Origin: Pseudaquabacterium terrae
GTDB lineage: Bacteria; Pseudomonadota; Gammaproteobacteria; Burkholderiales; Burkholderiaceae_C
Length of the DNA stretch: 64,000 nt
Reading direction: 5' to 3'
Assembly (NCBI RefSeq): GCF_013266755.1
Contig: NZ_JABRWJ010000003.1
Span: forward strand, 248,001 to 312,000
This document shows, piece after piece, positions 6,971 through 14,793 of this stretch (position 1 is the stretch's first letter; each line of letters starts with the position of its first letter). Made by a program: the position numbers and the translations under genes. The notes beneath the pieces are model-generated. The model had not been told where the DNA came from. It made no database searches and saw nothing but the letters and a program-made list of their open reading frames with translations.

Positions 6971-9694
6971 ATGAAATCCCTGCCCGAGAGCGAAGAGCAC
7001 TTTCGCTTTCTGAACGATCTGGCCAAGGCGACGCGCACGCTGGCCGATCCCGAGCAGATCATGACCGTGATGTCCCGGATGCTGGGCCAGCACCTGCGCG
7101 CCTCGCGCTGCGCCTATGCGGATGTCGAGAGCAATGGCGAGCAGTTCACCATCATCGACGACTACACCGACGGCTGCGCCAGCACCGCGGGCCGCTACCT
7201 GCTCTCCCTGTTCGGCACGCGCGCCGTCGACACGCTCAACAGCGGGCAGACGCTGATCGTCAGCAACGTGGACGTGGAGCTGCCGCCCGGCGATGGCGCG
7301 GACATGTTCAACGCCATCGGCATCAAGGCGATCACCGTCTGCCCGCTGGTCAAGAACGGTTCACTTCGCGCGATGATGGCGGTTCACCAGACGACACCGC
7401 GCTTCTGGACGCCGGGCGAGGTCGCGATCGTGCAGGAAGTCGTCGAGCGGTGCTGGGCCACGATCGAACGCAGGAACGCCGAAGAAAAGCTGCGCAAGAG
7501 CGAAGCGCTGCTGCGCATCGCCGGCCGCACCGCCCGGCTCGGCGGCTGGGCCCTGGACCTGCCGGATCGCATCACCTGGTCGGATGAGGTATGCGCCATT
7601 CACGAGATGCCCACCGGCACGCTGCCGAGCCTCGAGCAGGCGCTCGGCTTCTACACCCCGCCATCGCGCGAGGCCATTGGCAACGCCTTCGAGGCCTGCG
7701 CCCGACGGGGCACGCCCTTCGATCTCGAACTGGAGCTGATCACCCTCAACCGAAGCCGCATCTGGGCGCGCGCCATCGGCGAAGCTCAACGCAATGCGGC
7801 TGGCGCGATCACGCGGATTCAAGGCGCCTTTCAGGACATCACCGAGCGCAAGCGGGCCGAGATCGGGATCAAGCGCCTGAATCGCGTGTATGCGGTGCTC
7901 AGCCAGATCAACGGCCTCATCGTCAGGGTGCGAGACCCCGATGAGCTCTACCGCGAGGCCTGCCGCATTGCGGTCGAGGCGGGTGCATTCCGGATGGCAT
8001 GGGTCGGCGTGATCGACCCGCAGACGCTGGACGGCGAGGTCGTCGCCTGGCATGGCGTCGAACAGGGCTTCATCGACCAGATCCGGCTGACGGCGCGCGA
8101 TGGCACGCCCTGCAGCGACTGGCCTGCCAGCCGCGCATTGCGGCGGTGTTTGCCGGTGATCTGCAACGACCTGGCGACGACCGACACGCAGGTCCCGCTG
8201 CGCGATGAGCTGCTGAGCAGCGGACACCGGTCTGCCGCCTATTTCCCGCTGATGCCGGCAGGCCGGCCCGAGGCGGTGATCGCGCTCTTCGCAGGCGAGC
8301 CCGACATCTTCGATGATCAAGAGACGCGGCTGCTGCTGGAACTGGCCGGGAACATTTCCTTCGCGCTGGATCACATCGAAAAGGAAAAGAAGCTCAACTA
8401 CCTCGCCTACTACGATGCGCTGACCGGTCTCGCCAACCGGAGCCTGTTTCTCGAGCGGCTGGCGCAATACATGCGCATTGCCGACGGCGGCGGGCACAGG
8501 CTCGGCCTCTACCTGATCGATCTGGAGCGGTTCAAGAACATCAACGACAGCCTGGGCCGGCCTGCCGGCGACGAGCTGTTGAAGCAGGTGGCGCAGTGGA
8601 TGACGCGCAATCTGGGCGACACCGACCTGTCGGCGCGCGTGGGTCCCGACCAGTTCGCCCTGGTGCTGCCGCAGGTGAAGCCTGACGGCAATGTGACGCG
8701 GCTGCTCGAGAAGACGATGGAGGCTTTTCTCGAGCACCCGTTCCGCCTGAACGAAGGTTTGTTCCGGATCGCCGCCAAGGTCGGCGTCGCGCTGTTTCCG
8801 GAGGATGGCGTCGACGCAGACACGCTGTTCAAGCACGCCGAGGCGGCGCTGAAGAAGGCCAAGGCCAGTGGCGATCGATACCGGTTCTACACGCAGGCGA
8901 TGACCGCATCGGTGGCCGCCAAGCTCACGCTGGAGAACCAGCTGCGCCAGGCGCTCGACAAGGAAGAGTTCGTTCTTCACTACCAGCCCAAGGTGAGCCT
9001 CGGCAGCGGTCAGCTCACCAGCGCGGAGGCGCTGATCCGCTGGAACGATCCGCGAACCGGCCTGGTGCCGCCGGGCCAGTTCATCCCGGTCCTGGAGGAA
9101 ACCGGGCTGATCCACGATGTCGGGCGCTGGGCCTTGCGCAAGGCTGTCCAGGACTATCTGCGCTGGCGCGCAGCCGGCTTGGCCGCAGTGCGCATCGCGG
9201 TCAACGTGTCTCCGCTGCAGCTGCGCCATCGCGGCTTCATCGCCGAAATCGAGCAGGCCATCGGCATCGATGCGCAGGCGGCGGCCGGCCTCGAGCTCGA
9301 GATCACCGAGAGCCTGATCATGGAAGACGTCAAGCACAGCATTGCCACCCTGCAGGCGATCCGCGCCATGGGCGTGCGCATCGCCATCGACGACTTCGGC
9401 ACCGGCTACTCATCGCTGAGCTACCTGGCCAAGCTCCCCGTGGATACGCTGAAGATCGACCGCTCGTTCGTGGTCGACATGACGAGCGGGCCGCAAGGCC
9501 TGGCGCTCGTATCCACCATCATCCACCTGGCCCATTCGCTCAAGCTCAAGGTGGTCGCAGAAGGGGTAGAGACCGATGAGCAGTCGCGTCTGCTGCAGGT
9601 GCTGAGCTGCGACGAGATGCAGGGCTATCTGTTCAGCAAGCCGTTGCCGGGCGAGGAGTACGAAGCGAGATACCTGGTTGCTCGACCTCGTTGA
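6971..9694 (+). CDS. GAF-PAS-GAF-GGDEF-EAL protein, probable c-di-GMP phosphodiesterase
   Basis: 907 residues, no membrane segments. Order: GAF-like sensor (about 1-170), PAS-like segment (about 180-285, ending in QDITERKRAE), second GAF (about 300-450), GGDEF-like domain (about 460-620), EAL domain (about 640-890). The GGDEF loop reads RVGPDQFALV near residue 557, so the GG(D/E)EF active site is gone and cyclase activity is unlikely. The EAL part keeps SAEALIRW (about 685), EITESLIMED and DDFGTGYSS (about 806), consistent with c-di-GMP hydrolysis. ATG 6971 is preferred to an upstream TTG at 6947, which lies in a hairpin loop. It is convergent with a histidine kinase gene. Domain limits are estimates. 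Confidence 0.9.
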   Translation: MKSLPESEEHFRFLNDLAKATRTLADPEQIMTVMSRMLGQHLRASRCAYADVESNGEQFTIIDDYTDGCASTAGRYLLSLFGTRAVDTLNSGQTLIVSNVDVELPPGDGADMFNAIGIKAITVCPLVKNGSLRAMMAVHQTTPRFWTPGEVAIVQEVVERCWATIERRNAEEKLRKSEALLRIAGRTARLGGWALDLPDRITWSDEVCAIHEMPTGTLPSLEQALGFYTPPSREAIGNAFEACARRGTPFDLELELITLNRSRIWARAIGEAQRNAAGAITRIQGAFQDITERKRAEIGIKRLNRVYAVLSQINGLIVRVRDPDELYREACRIAVEAGAFRMAWVGVIDPQTLDGEVVAWHGVEQGFIDQIRLTARDGTPCSDWPASRALRRCLPVICNDLATTDTQVPLRDELLSSGHRSAAYFPLMPAGRPEAVIALFAGEPDIFDDQETRLLLELAGNISFALDHIEKEKKLNYLAYYDALTGLANRSLFLERLAQYMRIADGGGHRLGLYLIDLERFKNINDSLGRPAGDELLKQVAQWMTRNLGDTDLSARVGPDQFALVLPQVKPDGNVTRLLEKTMEAFLEHPFRLNEGLFRIAAKVGVALFPEDGVDADTLFKHAEAALKKAKASGDRYRFYTQAMTASVAAKLTLENQLRQALDKEEFVLHYQPKVSLGSGQLTSAEALIRWNDPRTGLVPPGQFIPVLEETGLIHDVGRWALRKAVQDYLRWRAAGLAAVRIAVNVSPLQLRHRGFIAEIEQAIGIDAQAAAGLELEITESLIMEDVKHSIATLQAIRAMGVRIAIDDFGTGYSSLSYLAKLPVDTLKIDRSFVVDMTSGPQGLALVSTIIHLAHSLKLKVVAEGVETDEQSRLLQVLSCDEMQGYLFSKPLPGEEYEARYLVARPR

Positions 9695-9698
9695 ATGC

Positions 9699-10421
9699 TC
9701 AGGCCAGGCCGGCGAGCGTGAAGTGGAACGTCGCACCCGGCGACGACGGATGCGCCGCAGCCCACACCCCGCCGCCATGGCGCTCGACCACGCGCTTGAC
9801 CAGGCTCAGGCCGATGCCATGCCCGGCGTATTCCTTGCCGTGCAGGCGCGAGAACGGCTGGAACAGCCCGGCCGCGCGCTGGTCGTCGAAGCCGACGCCG
9901 TTGTCGCGCACGTAGAGCGCACGATGTCCGCCGGCCGCCGCGAAGCCGACCTCGATCAGCGGCGCCGGCACGTGCCGCGTGAACTTCACCGCGTTGCCCA
10001 GCAGGTTGACGAAGACCTGCTGCAGCAGCCCGGGAACACCGTCGACCGTCGGCAGCGCGTGCAGCCGGAACTGTTCCGCCGGCACGTCGAAGGCCAGCCG
10101 GACCTGCTCGATCGCGTTCTGCGCAATGACCGTCAGGTCCACCGGCGCCGGCGCCAGCGGCGCATCACTCGCTTCGGCCAGCGCCAGCAACTCGACGACG
10201 AGCTGGGTCAGCTCCTCGACACGGCCGGCCAAGGCGTTCAACAGCCGGGCCGCCAGCGCCTGGTCGCCGCGCTCGAGCGCCTGCTCGGCCAGGCGCGCGC
10301 AGCCCGCGACTGCACCCAAGGGCCCGCGCAAGTCATGCGCGACGTGGCGATTGAAGCTCGCCAGATCGTCTATTCGATCCAGCAGGCTGGCCGAACCCGT
10401 GCCGTCGAGAACTGCTGACAT
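9699..10421 (-). CDS. orphan cytoplasmic histidine kinase
   Basis: 240 residues consisting only of the dimerisation/phosphoacceptor helices and ATPase domain. The H-box is FNRHVAHDLRGPLGAV near residues 22-37, followed by the N-box VFVNLLGNAVKFT, the G1 box YVRDNGVGFD and GHGIGLSLVKRVVERHGGGV. The SRLHGKEYAGHGIGLSL form is common in phytochrome-type kinases. No sensor domain, membrane segment or adjacent response regulator is present. The start at 10421 (MSAVLDGTG) follows a GGGGG run; an upstream extension to 10532 is possible but poor in kinase-like sequence. Convergent with the EAL gene (4 nt apart). The signal it takes is unknown; it may receive it from a partner protein. Confidence 0.85.
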   Translation of the reverse strand: MSAVLDGTGSASLLDRIDDLASFNRHVAHDLRGPLGAVAGCARLAEQALERGDQALAARLLNALAGRVEELTQLVVELLALAEASDAPLAPAPVDLTVIAQNAIEQVRLAFDVPAEQFRLHALPTVDGVPGLLQQVFVNLLGNAVKFTRHVPAPLIEVGFAAAGGHRALYVRDNGVGFDDQRAAGLFQPFSRLHGKEYAGHGIGLSLVKRVVERHGGGVWAAAHPSSPGATFHFTLAGLA

Positions 10422-10537
10422 GGTGCCCCCGATTCTGAAGACCGATACCGCCCTCCAGATTCCATTTATTGCAAACATAGCGGCACGGCGGGCGCTGCGT
10501 CGATACGCGGCGCGCCAGTTCGCATACGGCAAGGGCG

Positions 10538-10556
10538 GGCGCGCGATCGGCGCGCC
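10538..10556 (-). terminator. possible weak terminator after hemY
   Basis: GGCGCGC (10538-10544), loop GATCG, GCGCGCC (10550-10556), just past the hemY stop on the minus strand. The stem is strong but there is no good U-tract, so it may only stabilise the 3' end. Confidence 0.35.
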
Positions 10557-10570
10557 GCTGAACCGAAGGC

Positions 10571-11812
10571 TCAGTCGATCTCAGCGGCGGCGCGATCGCA
10601 GGCGGCGGCGCGATCCTCGTCGGCTTCCTCGCGCGCCAGCGCGGCCAGCGTGCGCCAGGCGCGGCGGCGCGCGCGCGACTCGAGCGCCGGCTCCTTCGCC
10701 GCCTGCTCCAGCGGCTTGCGCGCCTTGCCCCAGAGCTGGCGCTGGAACAGCACCGCGCCGACAGCGCCCTGCACCGCCGATTCGGTCGGATGGTCGCGCT
10801 GCGCCGCTTCGACGCGCGGCAGCCAGTCGGCCCCGACGCCGGCGACCACCTCGACCAGCGCCAGCGCGACCTGCGCGCGGCCGTCGGTGCCGAGCTCGTC
10901 GAGCCGCTCCCACAGCGGCTTGAGCCACAGGCAGCCGTCCTCCGGATGCCCGAGCACCGCGGCGCGGCGTGCGGCGCGCGCGGCGACGAAGGGGTCGCGC
11001 TGGTCGGCGATGTCGAACTGATGCCAGGCACGGCGCAGCTGGTCGATGTCGTGCGCCTCGTCGAGCACCTCGAAGGCCAGCGAGCGCAGCAGGCCCTGCG
11101 CCGCGATGCTGGAGAAGGCCTGGTGATTGGCAAGCAGGCGCGCGGTGTGCAGCGCTTCCAGCGGCCGGCGCGCCAGGCGCGCGGCCTGCAGCTTCAGCCG
11201 CAGCGCCTGCGTTCGCCGCGCCACGCCCGGCGGCAGCTCGGCCAGCCAGGCCTCGGCCGTCGCCGCATCGCGGTCGTCGAGCGCCCACTCGGCCGCCAGC
11301 AGCCGCGCACCCTCGTCGATCAACGCGTTGACGCGCTGGCCCGGGCGCAGCACGCGCGCCAGCATCTCGTCGCGCCGGCCGCGGTCCTGCAGGCGGTGCA
11401 GGCTGCCCGAGGCCAGCAGGTGCGCCAGCACGCGGAACTCACGCTCCTCGCTCAGGCCCGCGGCGTCGTCGCGGGCGCCCAGCGCGCGCTGCGCGGCCTT
11501 GTAGGCGCGCGTGTAGCGGCCGCCGTAGTACTCGGCCATCGCCTCGCGCAGTGCCGCCTGCGCGGCCCGCTCGACGCGCAGTGCGCGCCATTCGCGCGCG
11601 CGCTCGGGCAGGCCGATCAGCGAATTGATCGCCTGCGCCACAGAGAAGATGATGAAGCCGGTGGCCAGCGCCGCCAGCATGAAGAAGTTCAGCGACATGT
11701 CGAGGCGCCAGGCGCCCCAGTAGAACGACGCGACGCCGTCGTTGTCGCCCAGCGTCAGCGCCGCGACGACGGCGACGACGAACAGCAGGACCAGCCAGAT
11801 GACGCTGCGCAT
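10571..11812 (-). CDS. hemY: HemY, inner-membrane TPR protein of haem synthesis locus
   Basis: 413 residues. Two N-terminal membrane segments (about 4-22, VIWLVLLFVVAVVAALTL, and 40-65, NFFMLAALATGFIIFSVAQ) match the HemY_N domain, followed by an alpha-helical TPR-like body with repeated AYKAAQRAL- and EALHTARLL-type helices. This proteobacterial HemY is distinct from the protoporphyrinogen oxidase once given the same name; its precise role in late haem synthesis is unsettled. It is last in hemC-hemD-hemX-hemY and starts 21 nt after hemX. Confidence 0.93.
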   Translation of the reverse strand: MRSVIWLVLLFVVAVVAALTLGDNDGVASFYWGAWRLDMSLNFFMLAALATGFIIFSVAQAINSLIGLPERAREWRALRVERAAQAALREAMAEYYGGRYTRAYKAAQRALGARDDAAGLSEEREFRVLAHLLASGSLHRLQDRGRRDEMLARVLRPGQRVNALIDEGARLLAAEWALDDRDAATAEAWLAELPPGVARRTQALRLKLQAARLARRPLEALHTARLLANHQAFSSIAAQGLLRSLAFEVLDEAHDIDQLRRAWHQFDIADQRDPFVAARAARRAAVLGHPEDGCLWLKPLWERLDELGTDGRAQVALALVEVVAGVGADWLPRVEAAQRDHPTESAVQGAVGAVLFQRQLWGKARKPLEQAAKEPALESRARRRAWRTLAALAREEADEDRAAACDRAAAEID

Positions 11813-11833
11813 GGCTCGAAAAACCGGGCGTTC

Positions 11834-12979
11834 CTAACGCCCGGCCTGCGCGGCCGCGATCGCGGCCAGCGTCTCGTCGGGCCGCGGCAGGCTCATCTGC
11901 CGCGCCTGCGAGGTGACCTGGCGCACCAGCTCGGTGGCGGTGGTGACGCGACGCGAGCTGCGGTCGAAATAACGGTCGAGCGCCGACTGCACGTCGCGCA
12001 GGTCGCTCTGCGCGGTGTCGAACTGGCGCGACATCAGCGCCAACCGCGCGTTCAGCAGGCGCAGCTTCAGGTTCTCGCGCAGGAACCAGGCCTGCTCGGG
12101 CGCCACCAGCATCGCCTCGGGGTTGTCGATGCGCGTCACGCGCACCAGCGAGCGCACCTCGGACCAGACGCGCCCGGAGACCTTGTCCCAGGTGCCGCTG
12201 ACCAGTTCCCACCAGTCCCGCACGCCGGGACCGAGCGGCTCGCCGTTCTTGCCGACGCGGCCCGCCGGGGCCGAAGCGCCGGCCGCCGCGGCGCGCCGCT
12301 CGGGCTGCGAGAGCAGCGGCAGCTCATCGGCCAGGCGCGCGGCCTCGTCGAGCTTGATCGCCAGCGTCGCGATGTCGGTCAAGGCGACGGCCTTCGCGCG
12401 GTCGATGTCGCGCGACAAGGCGCGGCGCACGCGCTCGGTGCGCGGCTGGTTGATGCGCGCGAGCCGCTCCTCGGCCTGGCGCAGCGCACCGATCAGCGGC
12501 TCGGCGCTGCCGGTGATCGCGCTTTGCTGCACGGCGACGCGGATCGCCGCGTCGACGTCGGCCAGCACGTTCTCGTCGCGCGAGCGCGACAGCTGCTGGA
12601 TCAATTCTTCGAGCTGGCTGCGCTGCAGCGCGGTCTCGGCGACGCGGGCTTCGAGCAGCGCGACCTTGGCCTCGGCGGCGCGGGCGGTTTCCTGCGCTTG
12701 CTTGGCCGCGGCGCGTGCCTCGACCGCCTGGCTCTGGCTGTCGTGCTGGCGCCGCACCAGCTCCTGCTCCAGCGACTTCAGCCGCTGCTGGCTGTAGATC
12801 GCCAGCGTCAGGCTGGCGACCGCCAGCGCGCCGACCAGCGCGGCGGCGGCGAACCAGCCGCGCCGCGACAGGCCAGTGGTCGCGGGGGCGGTGGGAGCGG
12901 CCGGTGCCGAGGTCACCGCAGGCGCTGCCGCGGCGGCGGGCTCGGTGCCACGGTCGAGGGTCGGGGCGGTGTGATTCAC
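11834..12979 (-). CDS. hemX: HemX, putative uroporphyrinogen-III C-methyltransferase-like membrane protein
   Basis: 381 residues: a Pro/Ala-rich cytoplasmic N terminus, one membrane helix at about 40-62 (GWFAAAALVGALAVASLTLA), a coiled coil (about 70-140; many Gln, Glu and Ala, SQAVEARAAAKQAQETARAA) and the conserved HemX periplasmic part with DWWELVSGTWDKVSGRVWSE and AWFLRENLKLRLLNARLALM. The start is GTG at 12979 and overlaps the hemD stop (GTGA). Despite the family name no SAM-methyltransferase motif is visible; a scaffold role with HemY is more likely. Confidence 0.92.
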   Translation of the reverse strand: MNHTAPTLDRGTEPAAAAAPAVTSAPAAPTAPATTGLSRRGWFAAAALVGALAVASLTLAIYSQQRLKSLEQELVRRQHDSQSQAVEARAAAKQAQETARAAEAKVALLEARVAETALQRSQLEELIQQLSRSRDENVLADVDAAIRVAVQQSAITGSAEPLIGALRQAEERLARINQPRTERVRRALSRDIDRAKAVALTDIATLAIKLDEAARLADELPLLSQPERRAAAAGASAPAGRVGKNGEPLGPGVRDWWELVSGTWDKVSGRVWSEVRSLVRVTRIDNPEAMLVAPEQAWFLRENLKLRLLNARLALMSRQFDTAQSDLRDVQSALDRYFDRSSRRVTTATELVRQVTSQARQMSLPRPDETLAAIAAAQAGR

Positions 12980-13761
12980 GGTCGCGGGATTGTATAGAGC
13001 GACCCCAGGCGCTTGGCCACCGCCGCCGGCGCCACGCCGACCTCATCGACCTGCCCGAAGCCGATGCTGCGCGCGGTGTCGACGATGCGTTCGTGGGTCG
13101 CCAGTGCGCGCATCGCCGGCCAGTCGGCCTGCGGCGCCAGCAGGGGCAGCTGGCGCACCGCTTCGCTGCTGCTGAAGAGCCAGCAGAACGCCGATGGCCG
13201 CGCCAGCGCGTCCGCCAGCAGCGCCTGCTGCGCCGGATCGAGCCGCGGCGCGGCGCGGCGGTAGGCTTCGACGAAATGGACCTCCGCTCCCTGCTGCCGC
13301 AGCGTCTCGGCCAGCCAGTCGCGCCCGCCTTCGCCGCGCACGATCAGCACCGAGCGGCCGCGCCAGTCGAGCTGCAGCGCGAGCAGCGCGCGCCACAGCG
13401 CCTCGGAGTCGAAGCGCTGGCGGTGGGCGGGTGGACTGACGATCGCCGCGGCGGGCACGCCGGCCCGCAAGAGCGCGGCCTGCGTGCCGGGGCCGGTGCT
13501 GCCGGCCAGCGGGCCGCTGCCGCCGAACGCGGCGCCCAGGGCCGCATCGGCGCCGGCGAAGAATCGATCGACCGCGCTCGGGCTGACGAACATCACCAGC
13601 GCCTGCCGTCGCGCGGCCTCGCGCGCCTGTTGCAAGGTCGCCGCGTCCGGCGCGTCGCCGATGTGCAGCAGCGGCAGCGCGGCGGCCTCGACACCCAGCG
13701 CTTCGAGCCTCGCCACCCACTCGTCGGCCTGCGGCTGCGGCCGCGTCACCAGCACCCGCAT
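12976..13761 (-). CDS. hemD: uroporphyrinogen-III synthase
   Basis: About 261 residues starting MRVLVTRPQPQADEWVARL, the usual HemD opening (RVLVTRP near the N terminus). It cyclises hydroxymethylbilane to uroporphyrinogen III with ring-D inversion. Sequence is weakly conserved in the family; the visible landmarks are VMFVSPSAVDRFF in the first lobe and CWLFSSSEAVRQL in the second, the two alpha/beta lobes of the fold. An alternative TTG start at 13779 would overlap the hemC stop (TTGA) and add six residues; ATG is preferred on homology. It sits between hemC and hemX. Confidence 0.93.
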   Translation of the reverse strand: MRVLVTRPQPQADEWVARLEALGVEAAALPLLHIGDAPDAATLQQAREAARRQALVMFVSPSAVDRFFAGADAALGAAFGGSGPLAGSTGPGTQAALLRAGVPAAAIVSPPAHRQRFDSEALWRALLALQLDWRGRSVLIVRGEGGRDWLAETLRQQGAEVHFVEAYRRAAPRLDPAQQALLADALARPSAFCWLFSSSEAVRQLPLLAPQADWPAMRALATHERIVDTARSIGFGQVDEVGVAPAAVAKRLGSLYTIPRP

Positions 13762-13775
13762 CGGCGATGCGTGCG

Positions 13776-14708
13776 TCAAGGCGCGGCCAGGTAATCCGCC
13801 GCGCCGGCGTTCTGAAGCTGCGCCGCCGCGGTTTCACCGAGCATCGCTGCCTGGCCGGCGTCCTCGGCCGGCCCTTCGACCTCGGTGCGCAGCAGCGGCC
13901 GCTCGGGCTGATCCGGGTGGCCGAGCGCGGCGACCAGCGTCAGCCGCCCGTCCTGCCACACCGCATGGGCGGCCAGCGGCATGCTGCAGCTGCCGCCGAG
14001 CGCGCGCGACACCGCCCGCTCGGCATGCGCCGCGAGCCAGGTCGGCCGGTGGATCAGCGCCGACATCTGGGCCAGCAGCTCGGGCGGCGCCGACGCCGCC
14101 ATCTCGATGCCGAGCGCCCCCTGGCCGGCCGAGGGGATCATCTGAGCGACCTCGAAGCAGCCGCGGATGCGCGGCGCCAGGCCCAGGCGCTTCAACCCGG
14201 CGGCGGCCAGCACGATCGCGTCGTAGCCGCCCTCGTCGAGCTTGCGCAGGCGCGTGTCCAGGTTGCCCCGCAAGGGCTCGATGCGCAGGTCCGGCCGCAG
14301 GTTCATCAGCTGCACGACGCGGCGCAGGCTCGAGGTGCCGACCACCGCGCCCGGCGGCAGCGCCAGCAGGTGCTCGAAGCGATTCGACACGAAGGCGTCG
14401 CGCGGGTCCTCGCGCTCGAGCACCGCGGCCAGCACGAAGCCGGCCGGCAGCTCCATCGGCACGTCCTTCAGCGAATGCACCGCCAGCTGCGCGTGGCCCG
14501 CTTCGAGCGCGGTCTCGAGCTCCTTGACGAACAAGCCCTTGCCGCCGACCTTCGACAGCGTGCGGTCGAGGATCTGGTCGCCGCGCGTGGTCATGCCCAG
14601 CAGCTCGACGGCCAGGCCGAAGCGTTCGCTGAGCAGCGCGCGCACGTGTTCGGCCTGCCACAGCGCGAGGCGGCTTTCGCGGGTGGCGATCAGGATGGGT
14701 GCAGCCAT
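13776..14708 (-). CDS. hemC: porphobilinogen deaminase (hydroxymethylbilane synthase)
   Basis: 310 residues. It joins four porphobilinogen molecules into hydroxymethylbilane. Visible signatures: [18 protein letters not shown] at the N terminus, [41 protein letters not shown] and [14 protein letters not shown]. The dipyrromethane cofactor Cys is in [13 protein letters not shown] at about residue 240. The start [12 protein letters not shown] at 14708 is favoured over a 14-residue extension, because the family begins just before the ILIATR strand. First gene of the hem operon, divergent from ppc with 85 nt between. Confidence 0.97.
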   Translation of the reverse strand: MAAPILIATRESRLALWQAEHVRALLSERFGLAVELLGMTTRGDQILDRTLSKVGGKGLFVKELETALEAGHAQLAVHSLKDVPMELPAGFVLAAVLEREDPRDAFVSNRFEHLLALPPGAVVGTSSLRRVVQLMNLRPDLRIEPLRGNLDTRLRKLDEGGYDAIVLAAAGLKRLGLAPRIRGCFEVAQMIPSAGQGALGIEMAASAPPELLAQMSALIHRPTWLAAHAERAVSRALGGSCSMPLAAHAVWQDGRLTLVAALGHPDQPERPLLRTEVEGPAEDAGQAAMLGETAAAQLQNAGAADYLAAP

Positions 14709-14762
14709 GTGGTGCGGATTATCGGCCGCGGCCGCTGGTACCATCGGCACCGTTGCCGTTTG

Positions 14763-14775
14763 GTAACCCGGTTAC
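14763..14775 (+). promoter_or_regulatory. 13-bp palindrome between hemC and ppc
   Basis: GTAACC-C-GGTTAC, perfect 6-bp arms, 18 nt before the ppc start codon and within the 85-nt divergent intergenic region. It could be an operator for either gene; no regulator is assigned. Confidence 0.4.
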
Positions 14776-14793
14776 ACCGCCAGGAGCCCTCCA

